Shown piece after piece: positions 37,054 to 49,858 of a stretch of DNA of 64,000 nucleotides; positions within the stretch are counted from its first letter, which is position 1, and each line of letters opens with the position of its first letter. The notes under the pieces are model-generated. The model did no database searches, was not told where the DNA came from, and worked only from the letters and a program-made list of their open reading frames with translations. This DNA comes from Eudromia elegans (lineage: Eukaryota; Chordata; Aves; Tinamiformes; Tinamidae), in the NCBI GenBank assembly GCA_003342815.1, contig PTEX01000003.1:3722611-3786610 (forward strand), written 5' to 3'. The translations under genes and the position numbers were made by a program.

Positions 37054-40000
37054 GCTGTGAGAGGAATAGCAGATCTACTGCTGCTCTGTACTGCAGGTAA
37101 GAGTGCTGAGCCTCAGGGATTTCTCTGGCCAGGAACCTCTCCAATATGTAGCCCCTGGAGCCCTCGACATAGTCATTGAAAGAACAGTGCTGGAATAGTG
37201 CTGAAAGCTGAAATAAAAAGCTACTGCACGTCTTCTCTCTTGTGGCTGGTCTTTTTTCCCTCTCCCTTCGTAATTCAGGATAAAATTTCTCCTTGATGTA
37301 GCACAGAGACAATGCCTCAGGTTAAGTGGCAATTTAGTTGAAATATGAGGTTTTAAGTAGCATGTGCTTAGCTGCACCAGTTCTCTCAGATTATTTCATC
37401 TTGGTGATTTCAACACAAGGCCAAGCACCTACTTGTACCAATCTGCTGACAGGCATTGCCAAATGTGCAGTTGTTGCTGTTCTGTTGTTTGGAGTGGTTG
37501 TAATGAGTGTATAATCAAATCTACCAGTTTCATGATTACTTCTCTCCTTTGCTGTTATTCATCCAGCCAAGAGGAGTGGAATTTCCTTCTATAGGTGCGA
37601 TGCTTTGAGAAGCCTTTCAATACTGCAAAGAAGCAAGCAGCTGGCCTCAAAACAGCTCCGAAAGACAGGCTGCTCATGTGAACACATGTCCTGCTCAATG
37701 TAGTCCCAACAGCCCTCTCATAATGTTGGGATCCTGACCACACAAAGACTACGAAGATCATCCAGGGAAAAAGAGGATTTCTGTGTGCATAAATAGCTTG
37801 CTAATTATTTCACTCTGTATACAGATATTACTGAGAATAATTCTCTCTTTGTAACATTTTCATGATGAGTCTGACACTATTATTGTTATATTTTTAATGA
37901 GAAATATGAGAATATAGAGGAAAAGGAAAATAAAAGGTAACACAGGGTGATTCTGGGTATTATTAGTCTCCTTAGTAGAGTGGCTGAAGAGACCATTCTT
38001 GGTGCGCAAAAAATATTTGGTAAGAAACCCTAACACAATTTTTTTCTGAAAATTTTCAGAAATACAAATCTTCTCAGTGGAGCCCTATTCTAGCGACCTT
38101 GGGCACCAGGTGGCAGCTATTTCCTTTAGTACTGTGTATGAGCAGCAGATCATCACCAGCCCGTGTGTAGATATCAGTGACATAATTAACAAACTATTGC
38201 ATTTTATTTGAAAAGAAATAAGAATATTAATGTAGCACACTTTTATGTTTTTCTACACATTTACTGATTTTTATATATATACTTTTTTTATTAAGACAAA
38301 CTGCTGAAAAGTTTCCAATATTTCAGTAGATATGGTGGGAATTGGCAAAGCCTAGCATGAATTGCTGTTAATTTTTTTTTCTAAAAAGGGTGCCCAAGAG
38401 TTCTGAATCGCTGGGGCTCTTGAGGTATCTCAGAATAAAGACACCTCAAATCTTTTGCTACTTTTAAAAACTAATTTCATAAATTGTAGGTGCAAATATT
38501 CTGTTCAATGCGAGGAGTATTTGCCCTGGAAGATGAGTAGATCACAAGCTCAGATTATCAAAAGAGAGGTTGACTGAAAGGGATGGAAGTGTTAAGACTA
38601 AATCCTTTGGGAATTCAGAGAAAAAACAGTGGAACCCACTAATGTGAAGGCACATTTTACCCTCACTGAATGAAAAGACCAACAGCCTTCTGGAACTTTT
38701 TCATCATATTGAGGAAACAGGAAAAATAACATTAATTCCGTGGTGAGAAGCATTCATTAAATGTTGCATACAAAGTAGTCACTAGAGAAAGAATTGAGGA
38801 TTAGCTTTGATCACGCTGCAGCTGACCCTGCCCATGCATGAACAGCTCTACTGGTTCAGGTGAAAGGTCCATCCAGATGGCAGCGACCAACGATGGATAT
38901 CGAAGAAAGAGCAGTGTAAGCATACACAGTCCTGACTTGCCCAAAGCAGCAGAAATATCAGCCTATCAGAAATGTACATGTTAAGGGTGTACTGAATTAC
39001 AGGTCATGTCTTGGGGAATTGTTCTTTTACTGATTTTTCTAGCCTATATGCATGTAAACTTTTAGGATCCATGATATCCTCTGGCAAGGAACTGCATTTA
39101 ATCTGTGTGTTGTATGAAGAGATACCTTCTTGCTATGAATTTTTCCCCTAGCTACTTTCCCCGGATGTCCCCTCGTTACTTTGCTAAGACAGCAAGCAGT
39201 CACTCCTCATTTCCCTTCTCTCTGCTATTTCGGATTTTAAAGATCTCTGTCAGGTTCTTTCTTTTTGGCCCCTTTCCCTCCTCCCCTTAAGCACCCTCAC
39301 CTCCCTGCAGTACAGTCACAACTAATTTTGTGACCGTGGACAGCTCTCAGTGTGGGGTTCTGGCTGAAAAAGGAGCCCAAAGAGAAGCTGTAGGGCCAGG
39401 AGCTGGGGACTCGCATCCCAGCTGAGGATGGAGCCAACCTCTGTTTGAACGCGCTTTCCTTCTTGCTCAAGAGAGTCACAGGCACCGCCCGGCTCTCCTG
39501 CCCACTGGCTCCTGGTCGGTATATGCTGCCAGATGAGACAAACTGCCCTCTAGAAGAAATTTATGTTCACTGTAAATGACTGCTCTGCTCAAATGAGTCC
39601 AGTCAAAGCAACTGGTTCTGAGGAAGTCAGAAGAGTCTACAAAAAGTCTACAAAAAAGCTGCCCAATTTTTTTTTTCTCTTCAGATTAAAAAACCCTGTT
39701 CATAGGGCAGAACTTCTCACCAGAGCCAAATCATTCTCGTACCGAATGAGAAATATTTTACTTCATTCACAGATGCATTTGCTTGCAGAGTTTGTCTGAA
39801 ACATGCCAGTTAGTTACTATTTCTTCAAGTGTTTCATGCTTTGCTATCTGTTAAATAAATCCCAGGAAACCTTCCTCTCAACACGGACAGGAAGTATTCT
39901 CATGTTTATATGTATACATTTCCATTAGAAACCACGCTAGAATGATTACAGATGGAATAACTGGAAGCAGAATGACTCTGAGATAATTTATAACCCCAGT

Positions 40001-41419
40001 CAGTGAAAAGTAGGCCCCAGTGCTGCAAAATCATCTGTGCAGAGTTATAGTTTATATGTTTTGCTTTCCTTTGATGAAACTCTTTTCTTCTTTTTTGGCA
40101 AATCCACCAGCTCTCTAAAACACTATTTAAGAAATGTTATTTGAGCTTATGGATTTCTATAATGAAACAAACAACAAAATGTTTCCAGCACTCCAGATAG
40201 ATGATTAAGTGTATAGGTTACAAGGACAGAGCACTATTTAGGGACAGATTGTGATGACTCTCGTGTGGGAGGAAAATTGGATTGAGGAAGCAATTGTCTT
40301 ATCCCCTCATGTGCAACCTCATAAAAGTCATCCAGAATAATGGTTTAATTACTCTCTGTTTTCAAAGGGATGGAGGGACTGTTCACCTCAGGCCAAAAAC
40401 GTCTTTCCTGCATCTTGGCCAGGACTCCTCTGCAAGACTCTTGTTGTGCATGATGATCTTGCACAGGCAGAGCACATCCTTCATGCTTTCATAGTGACCA
40501 TTTGCTGAAGGAGCACGTGGTTCCTCAGGGACTGCTTGCCTGCCCCTCACCAGCACTGGTGCCTTGGAAGTCAAATACTCTGGGCAGAGAAATGGTCAGT
40601 GTGTGTGTTGTTCCAACTGCAAAGACTGTGACAAAGCACTTATCTTCGGAAGAGCTTTTTAATTACTACTCTGCATCTCTGTATAATGATACTCCTAGCA
40701 ACCCGTCTGCTCTTCCAGCTCTACATCAGACTCAGCAGTCAACCAACACAAGCACTTATTAACAGCTCACACAGGACAGCCAACCTGTGTAAGAGGCACA
40801 GTCCCTTCCTGGGAGCACGCTTACCACATCCGTGCTTGTGTTACGGATAATGCACTGCTCATTCAACTGTATTTGTTAGCGTGCATGGCTGGACAGGCTT
40901 TTATCTTAACCTTACCAGATGGACCATTTTCCCTGTCTGAATGCCCAGGAACAGGGATGACACAATATCAGTCTTTCACTGCAAAACAAACAGGCCATTT
41001 TTAGACTTTGGAGGTAGCTTTTGTAACCTTATTCTAGTGTTCTAGGAGTGGTAAAATCTGAAACTTAGAGCTCCCCAGTGTCCACTTCTGTCTTCTGTAA
41101 GTAGTTAGCACTAATTAATTACTTTTTTTCCTGCAACTTTTGTTTTTATTTTGTTATGAAAAGATGTGATGTTGCCATATAAAGGCTAATTTGTATTGCA
41201 CATTGCACTCAGGCATTTCCTGGCGGGAGCTGAAGGAAAGCCTTTGTTTTCAACAATATTTGTAATACCGCTTTAAAATGACAAATCTCTAGTGTCACAA
41301 AAGGTGACAAACTGACAGCTTGAAAAGAAATCCTGTCTATACAAATCCTGTTAATGTTAATAAATGACATTTGTAAAGCATCTGCCAAGCAGACACTCTC
41401 ACGAATTCCACCTATCTTC

Positions 41420-41960
41420 TGCCTGGCCCCTGACTGACAGCCCAGCTTGTTGCCCCTGAGAGGACGCAGCGTTTGTCACGCTGCTCAGGGCTGCTCTCGG
41501 CCATCTCCAGGAGCTCAAGGCCGCCCACTGAAGCACCAGCGCCCGCGTGCCCCCCCAGCAGCTCTCGCCTCTGCCTCCGCTCCCAGCACGGCAGCGCGTG
41601 GGTCGAGGCTCAGAGGCTCCGGGGATACACACGGAGTTAGTGCACCGCCTGGCCGTGGCCAAGCCTGCACCGTGCGGGACAGTCTCCAAGGACGGACCCT
41701 GCCGCCCGGCACCGCCAGGACGCAACCAGCCTGAGCCAAGTGAGCCCTCCTCACCCCTGCCTCCCTGCCCAGCAGGATTACGACTGGAGCCTGACCTGGG
41801 AAACCCGCGCCCGGCTCAGCTTATACAGCCCTCTGTCCTTGCCAGCGAGGATGTCAGTTGTCATCGGCTTGTGCTGCGCTCCTGCGTGTCCTTGGAACTG
41901 TACCCAAGACTTCAACTCATTGTTGAGGCCCACAGAACAGCAGCTGCCTGATGGTGACGA
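41420..41960. promoter_or_regulatory. Intronic CpG-rich block (possible internal CpG island)
   Basis: About 500 bp of clearly elevated GC with many CpG dinucleotides, in an otherwise AT-rich intron. It is open in several frames on both strands, with 134 codons at most and no recognised domain. It could be an internal promoter, an enhancer or an isolated methylation-free patch; the sequence alone does not decide. Confidence 0.35.
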
Positions 41961-42443
41961 ACCAACCTCACCAGACAACAGGGTCTAGACAGGAACACTC
42001 CAACTCTATAAACACTCTATTTCTTTTTCCTATATTGCAGCATTTCCAATTACCGAACCCCAAAAGCTTTGGAAGAATTCATTTACCCATTTCCATTTCA
42101 AGTCTTGTTTTTAACCAAATTATGAACAATGGGAACAGATTTCTCCCTCTCTCTCTCTTGCTCTGATAAATTGCTTGCTATTTTTCACATATTAGAATAA
42201 TTCTAGTTTCTGAATTGTAGACATAACTAGAGGTTTTTTTCTTTTTTGATGCTTAAAATAAAATTCTACCGAGGTAAACAGACAAAACCTATATTTTGAT
42301 CCAAATTTGCCATAAATATGCATAAATATGTAAGTTGTACATACACATACACTGTAATGATCCAGCCTTACAGTAACATTTCCAGGTCCCATGCAGACTA
42401 TTACATGTGGCTAGCAACTAATCACCTCGTTTATTTCCAGTGC

Positions 42444-42487
42444 TGTGTTGTTGATTTTGTTGTTGTTGTTTTTTGTTTTGTTTTATT
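42444..42487. repeat. TTG / TTTTG simple repeat tract
   Basis: It consists of GTTGTTG, GTTGTTGTTG and TTTTTTGTTTTG units in a row. It is intronic low-complexity DNA. Confidence 0.8.
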
Positions 42488-45400
42488 CTGCTCCTTCTCC
42501 TTCCTCTCTGCCTCCCATTTGCCAGCTTTCCCCAGCACATTTTATCAGACTGTTTCCACACGGGGAGGTTGGAGCTCCTTGCCCGGAATACCGATGGAGG
42601 CTCTGAGGCGGGCTCGGGCAGTAACCTTGGCAGGGTGCTCAGGTACATTTTGAAGTACATTCACAGTCACCACTCACCGCAGAAAGATGCCCCTGATCTA
42701 GTAATAATGCCTGCACACAGACTATTGCCTGAGACTTCAGATACCACGTGCACGTTGCCAAGTTTCTAGAATTTCTCTGCAACACTATGGAATATATCTT
42801 TAAAGCAGCATTCCTCTCTAAGTTGTCCTCCACTCAGACATGTACCATCTCAAAACTGGATCAATATCTGGAAACCACAGGTCCTGCAGAACCCATCAGA
42901 AATAACTGCATAGTCTGTCTCATATTTTTGTCTATTTTTTAATACAATTCATCCATTATTATAACAAGCCTAAGGATCCTTCTCTCCTGTATGCAAACTA
43001 ATTGCCTTCCATATGCACAGAATAACACAGGGAACAGCTTTTCCATCCTTACCAAGAATACTCCTTCCTCTGCTCAAGGAATCATCCAGCAATGAAAGAC
43101 CTAACTCAGCATCTCTAAACAGGTAACTTTGAGAAAAGAAGAGCAAAGGAAGGGAAGTGTTGGCAGATTAATTACAGACCAGTTATTTGCTGTCATGCCC
43201 ATGGAATGAATGCAGCCCTCCTGTGAAACTGGAGAAGTTATTTAGCTCTTGTGGATAAATGTGATGTCTCAAAGGACCCACTGGAGGGATTTGGCCAGTA
43301 TGCAAGGATCTAAATGCCACTTTGAAGGGACATTTATGGCTTTACATTTTATCCTCAGTGGCAGCATGCCTGAGATGAAACTCCCATTCGATTGGCTACT
43401 GTCAGAGTTAACACTAAACCAAAGGAAATCCCCTGGCTGCCTACGAGGACAAAAGAGCCCTCCCCATCATCCAGAGCAGAATGTGTAACTTCAGGTGCCC
43501 TGCTGCACGCGTTTCTAGGCCGGCAGGTTTTCCAAATGGACTGATGTGTCCATGGCCACGATGCAACAGCTTAAATTAGTGCAGAAGATTGATCTTCATC
43601 CATGATGTGCTTGAGGGAGGTGGTATGAAAAAGAAATACCAGATTGGAAAGGTGGGAAAAATAAGTGTGGGGAGGCATACAGACACTTGGCACAGGCAGC
43701 GGCCAATCTCCCTACACTGCCATCTCCAGAAGTGGAGAGGAGGGGGAGTACCGGGAAAAACTGGAAGGAGGGAGATGATAACATATCCCTGAGTGACCTT
43801 AGGGCTGTTGTGACTAACGTATACACCTGGACCCTGAGGCCCGGGCATTATCCACTTCCAGAGCATAAGAGGGTCACTTCTGCCCACAGCTCTGGGTCAG
43901 GCACCAGCTGGTCCCGCTGTCCCATATGATAGCTCATTCCCAGAGCCACACCAGATACATTCACAAAGAGCCATACTTAGATCAAGGGCCACGGAGACAG
44001 AGCCTCTCACTTAAAACAGGTAATGGGAATCCTGCATTTGCAGCGTGCAGTAGGAAAGAAATCCACGTGCCAGAGGGTGTGCTTGCAAGAAGTATGGTTT
44101 AAACCGCTTACGCCGAGTGACAAAAAGCAGATTATGCAGCAGCTGATAACTCTGTCTATCAGGTTAGTTACAGTTCAGACATAGGGGTGTTATTTATAAG
44201 AGAACCAGTTCGATCAGTGAGGGAGGAACGAACTGGCACTTTCTGTGCCGGGAGCTTTTACAGCAAGTAAGGCAATCCACGCTGCAGCCTGGCAGTTCGG
44301 AGGGAACTAAAATCAGACAATTAGTAGGAAGGCGGGGAGGCAACGGACCATTTTTTAAAAATAAAGTACTACTGATTGATAACAATAATTTTGGGGAGCT
44401 CTAACAGAGAAGGATCTGTAATGTGGATCTCAGGAGGAGCTGTGAGAGAACCGAGTCCAACAGACGTAGGAAAGCTACAGTGACAGGAGCTGGCAGAGCA
44501 GTTGTTTATGACGTTAATAACTACAAAAGCTCATCTCTTAGAAGGCCATTCCTGTAGCTTTTTACTACCTGGCAAGGGAAGGAGAAGATAGAGGGATATT
44601 GCTGAGACCTGCACACATGGGTAGCAAATTAGCAAAACATAATGGATTTCCCTTAGCAAGGAACAGCGGAAACTAATTGTGAGAGCAGCCATGCTCTTCC
44701 AAGAATTTGGTTTTGACAGGATTTCAATAGACCAGAAACCAGATAATTCTTGTAAACAGAACATATCCAACATGGGTCTCTCTTTTAAAAGCGGAATACA
44801 ATAATGAAAAGTAATTATAACAGCTGCAGTTCAAGCATATTTTATGACCACTTAGTGATCGATAGTAAGAGCTATTAGAGAGTGTGAGTTCTCTTACCCA
44901 CCTCCTTCCATTTTCAGTGCAGGTCTTGCCACTCCAGCACTACTCCAGCAATCGCTGCAGCAAATGCTCCAGCATTTTGAACTCAAGGAGAAAATGCAGT
45001 GTCTGCAAAATGTGGCATTGAAGGCACCAAGGGAGCCGAGTGAAGGTCAGAGTCACCTCCCACTACGCAGTACAAAGGACAGAAGCAGGTAACAACTGGG
45101 AGTTGATCTCTAGATTTTGGGGGTACCGGGATATATTTAAACTTTCTTATTCTGCATTGCAGATATTATGTCTACTCCCATATTTAAACTTTGATTTTTC
45201 ACTTTACAGAACTTTTTGTGCAATCTCTCAGTTCATTCTATCTTTCAAAACAGCCATCCCTGAAGAAGAGGCTATGCCCAACATGTATGACCTACAACTC
45301 AGCTGGAATTCAGGTAGTAGATCTGATTCTAAAAATGACACATTTCTTGGGAAGCAGAGGGCAAAGATGGGCCCACTTTTTTAAGAAATAGGTAGTATAT

Positions 45401-47971
45401 AATTTAAAGGCATGTCAGGGTGAAGCAGAGCTGCCTGTAGAAAGTTCCCAGCAACAAAGAGAATGAAAATCCATCACTTTAAGGTAAGCACCCTTGAGAG
45501 GTGGAGGAATATAATACACTTCAACAGACAGCAGAGACCTATCTGGATATTTCAAAATTTCATATAGTTTCTTCAAGGGCCCTAGACTTTCAAGGGTTTT
45601 CAGCACTCAACTTTCAAAGCCCTATTCTTTCAACTTCATTTTGAAATCACTTTTATCCAATTCTATTGAGTTTATCTTTTTTCTTTTTTTAAAAAAATCA
45701 TGACTTTAGGCATGAACCTAGACATAGAAGAAATATCTTGGAGGGGTGAAAAGAAGGAAGAACAACCTTCTATTTCACTGTGGAGAATAACCGGGATTTA
45801 ACCTGGCAAGCCGTTCCTCACGGAGCTCTGCCATGAGCAGCAGAAGGAAAGGGGCCCGCTGGGGAGCGTGTGGCTCCTCCTGGCTCCTCCACCTTGCTCC
45901 TGGGTGCAGGGCGCTGTCTGGGGAGAGGCAGTCAGGCAAGGGTTTGAGTCAGGCTTGCCTCCATCCTGATTAAGTCATTCAAAAACAGGCCGCGTCTCCT
46001 CCTGCTTCTCCCTGGCCTTCTCACCCTGCTCTGGGCCTGAGGAGCTCTACCCCAGCAGCATCTTCCTGTCATGATGACGAGTGTCTTGTGGTGAAGTTAG
46101 CTGAGAAACCCCAGAGAGCTCTTTCTACGGAACCTGCTCTAACGGCGTCGCTCTGAGCTCACCTATAAAGTACGAACAACAAATCCATCCTGCCCCAAAG
46201 CACGACAGCCTGACCACAGTCACATTAAAGGAACGTGAACTTTGAGGAAGGAGAGTCCAATAGTCAGGGCACCAGGTAGCAATTCAGCGTTTGTCAAAGA
46301 CTGCCTCTCTGCCATAGCTGTCTTGTAAGATAAAGATGAACACAGTTAAATTAAACTCTCAGTTTAAGAATGTCTCATCTGTAAAAAAGGAAAATAGGTC
46401 TTCCTTTCCTCCCAGGAGCACTTACAAACACTTTAAAGATGACGAGACAGCTCAAGGCTCCTTGGCAATTAGTAAATACAAAAGCACCAAGGAGATTTTC
46501 AGGATGGAGGCAGCTCTGGAAACCAGGTGGTTCTACTGAGACTTTTAAAAACACTGGTAACTTTCGTTTCTTAAATATTTCAGCTGACAATCTCCCACAA
46601 CCAATCCAGACCATTCTGTGCATTATAAAGCTAACAGTGTTTGACACTGTTACAACTTTCTATAGGCTGAACAAAAGAGCTGTCAAAATTATTTCACATA
46701 AAACTCCTGGTTTTTCTCAAAGTGGATTCCAGCAAAGAAAGTAGTAATATTTCTTTCAGTTAGCCTTGAAAAAATCCAAACCAGCATATTTTTATATTTA
46801 AACATCCCAATTGCCAGCTCTGATCACAGTCTGCAAAACCTCTGACAGTGTCAGACAGTCCAGGTACTGAGGAGCTATGTGAGAGTTACATTTTTTTTGG
46901 TAAAAACAGTAGTGGTTGTCTAATCCTCATGGCTGAACAGGAATCATTCATTATAATGGTTTAAAGGTGGTGCCCTAATGCAGAGACCACCCATGCTTTT
47001 GGAGAGCCTTAGGAAAGGAGTCCTTAAGTTTCACCCAAGATGATCTACAGGACTAGGTTCATACTGCTGTACTTCTGTTATATAAATTATATAAAAGCCC
47101 TTTTTACCTAACCAGGGGAGTCACCGAAAGGATTAATCTCAGTGTGGGACTTTGGTGGATCCAAGTATGTGAGTAGCCACTCGGAGTTATCACTGCAAAG
47201 TGAACTACCATGTTGCGGGCACCCCTTCCTTCTGTATTTTCTTTTACAATGAGTAAGACACGGTCTAATAGTAGTGTCCTCTGAATATTCAAGTCAGAGC
47301 TAAATTACTGTGCAGTGACCTGATGCCTTCCTGTTCTTTGTGGTCAAAACCTGTCCATTCGTGCTGATCTTTGTGTCATTCTGTCTCTGTACTACACAAA
47401 ACCCATCATTTGCCGGCAGATGAATCACTGACCTTGCACTGGTTCAAACCTACTTCAAACCCTCTCTGAGATGGTGTAAAACACTGCACCTATTGCCAAG
47501 TGTCCTAAATCACAGCCTTTCCAACTAAATCCACTTTTCACAGCAGGTGTAGATGATGGCAGTCTCTGGGTCCTAATTAGTCTTGGTACTGCCCGGATCA
47601 TCGTTCCTCCTGGGAATGCCACAAGATGGTCTTTCAGTCTAAATGATGGGGTTTTGTCCCTCACAGCAGTGGGGACACTGTGCCAGCTCATGGCTTGGGA
47701 TTATCAAGAACTCAGAAAGCTCAGAGCTCTGAATCATTCCTGCATCCACAGTTCATGTTTAATACATACTCTTCATCAGACTATATGCATAAAATAAAAA
47801 CAATATTTTAGCAGTAGATGCCATTTGTAACCAGTGCATGCCACACTGCTGAATCTCAAGTGTCATCACCCAGCAGAAGGGAATTAACATGATTAAGGGG
47901 TCAGAAATGAAAACAAAGATATTAAACACAATATTAGACCTAGTGTTTGCTTTGCATCTTAACACCCTTAC

Positions 47972-48067
47972 CGCAGTGTCGTTGGTGGTGATGTAAACCA
48001 ACACATCTGAATTGTTTCTGCTGTTAATGTATCGGTAACAGTTCCACACGCAGCTTATCAAGTAACC
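47972..48067 (-). CDS. LAPTM4B: LAPTM4B exon: membrane-proximal cytosolic segment
   Basis: This codes 32 residues in phase 0 at both ends: GYLISCVWNCYRYINSRNNS followed by DVLVYITTNDTA. The acceptor is CTTTTCTTTGCAG and the donor is GTAAGG. The segment follows the fourth membrane helix and leads to the PY-motif tail. It is highly similar to the human LAPTM4B segment as I recall it (GYLISCVWNCYRYINGRNSS...). No defects were seen. Confidence 0.97.
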
Positions 48068-48696
48068 CTGCAAAGAAAAGAGATTTATCATGACGTGCAC
48101 AAGATACACCAGACAGATTTTTCTGCCTCAGCTTTGCACACATTACTGAAGTCCTTGTTGGACAGTAAGAACAGAAGGAAAGCACAATGCTACACGTTCT
48201 GTACAAAATCTTCTCTCCTTCCCTCCCCAAAAAACAATTAGGGGAAAAAGAGTACATATGATTATTAAATTATTCCTCTCACTAAGAAATACCAGCTTGT
48301 TATTCCTCGCCTTTAATGAAAGGCTCTGTCACAAGGAGAGCTTTGCACAATGCCTTGCGAGTTGCATGCTTACCTAAATGTCTCGAGATGTGAAGCACTA
48401 AGATCAGATAGAGCAGTGCAGGGTGCACAGCAGAGCATCAGAGCTCCCTGCAGGAACCAGTGTAGCTGAGCAGACGCAGTGCAGATATTCATAAGGATAT
48501 GAGTCTGACAGAAGCACAGGACAGTGACTTTGCTGGTCACAGTTGCCTGTAAGGGTGTGTAGGGATTCCCTAAGCAATCTGATGCTCTACCTCTTACCAA
48601 GCAGGAGTCTATATAGAATGGGTTGGACTAAGCGCTATGCAGGTTAGGCATATACTATAAAGCTATATGAGCAAAATTTACTATTCCATATATGTA

Positions 48697-48720
48697 ATAC
48701 TACTGCATATTCAGTAGTAT
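48697..48720. repeat. Perfect 9-bp inverted repeat
   Basis: ATACTACTG, a six-base loop (CATATT), then CAGTAGTAT. It is a short AT-rich hairpin in intronic DNA with no known function. Confidence 0.85.
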
Positions 48721-49789
48721 ATTCGATTTAGCATAGACCGAATGTTGAAATGAATGAAAACAAGCACCAATTTCTCTGGTCCTGAATACAGCCTTTTTGT
48801 GTATATAAAGTCTGTTTTGTTCAAATAAGCACATTATGTATGCTGGCTTTCTTTTTCACTCCTCTATAAACACAGAGAGATGTAATTTTAAACAGAGGTC
48901 TCATTACTGTGCCTAGGATACTGCATACCAATAGGGGGATAATTTTACAATATAAAACAAAGTCTAAATCAGACCATGACAAACAGAAGGTGCAGAATGT
49001 CTCAGGAGAGAACTGGAAATCAATTTTGAGAAGGTGGAAATGAACCTTAGTAAAAAGAATATGAGCAAGGTGGGGCCCGAAGAACCATCAGGCAAGTCCC
49101 GAGGACCTCCGCCTTTCCTGGTAAGTGCAGGCTGGCCAGCGACCATAATTAAGAAGCTGAAGAAACCATACATCATGTTGTTGTTTTGCTACTCTGTTTC
49201 ACTTAATCTGGCATTAATTCAATGTATTCCATAAGACTGGAATGCTCTGGTGTCTGACTATTCATGTGTGACCAGAGAACATTGCATAACATTTTTATAG
49301 AAATCTGACATTACTTCTGACCTTCCAATAATTATTACAAATACTTATTTTGTTTTTCACAGCGCACCGAAGTTGTTACTGCAGCAGTAATCCTACCACA
49401 GGACTGTGCACGTCACTGTTTTTGTTCTTGGAGCTCACTTGGCTCAGGTCAGAGTTGCTGCCTGGCAACGAACTAGTAGCCTCTACTTTTATAAACTGAT
49501 TAAGCGAAATGTTCATATCCATCATGTCCTCTGCCAGCAGGAGGGATTCCAGCAGAGATGAGCAACGATGCTGGATGGCAGACAGGAGGCAGGAACACAT
49601 GGGGAGGAGCAGGAGTCAGATCCTCAGCTTGCCAGGGACGAGGTGGGTGAGAAGGAGCGACTGGGTCACCGGTGCTTTCTGCTTCTCCCCCAAGAGAATG
49701 ACAGAAATGCACTTTGATAGTGCCCAACTTCCCCTTTTAATTAGTTTCTGTGTAGTAGTTCCCTCATAGACGTAGCGTGCGCAAATTAA

Positions 49790-49858
49790 ACTGCCAGTGC
49801 TGATTGGATTTGCATGTGTATCTCAGAGTGAGTCATATTTTCATGACTCACTTGCACT
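49790..49858. repeat. Hairpin repeat with paired AP-1-like sites, copy A
   Basis: It starts ACTGCCAGTGCTGA and ends with GTGAGTCAT, a six-base loop, ATGACTCAC, then TTGCAC. The arms are perfectly complementary over 9 bp. Each arm contains the consensus AP-1 core (TGAGTCA / TGACTCA). The same layout recurs at 53317-53387, so this is a dispersed repeat rather than a chance hairpin. Confidence 0.7.

Larger units (their letters stand above)
31030..47971 (-). other. LAPTM4B intron before the last coding exon
   Basis: This intron of about 16.9 kb is bounded by a GTAAGG donor and a CAG acceptor. It is mostly AT-rich unique sequence. It holds a 5'-truncated, nested CR1 pair (36.10-37.05 kb), a CpG-rich block (41.42-41.95 kb), a small TTG/TTTTG tract (42.44-42.49 kb) and a moderately GC-rich patch at 45.8-46.2 kb. 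No further exons were recognised. Confidence 0.85.
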
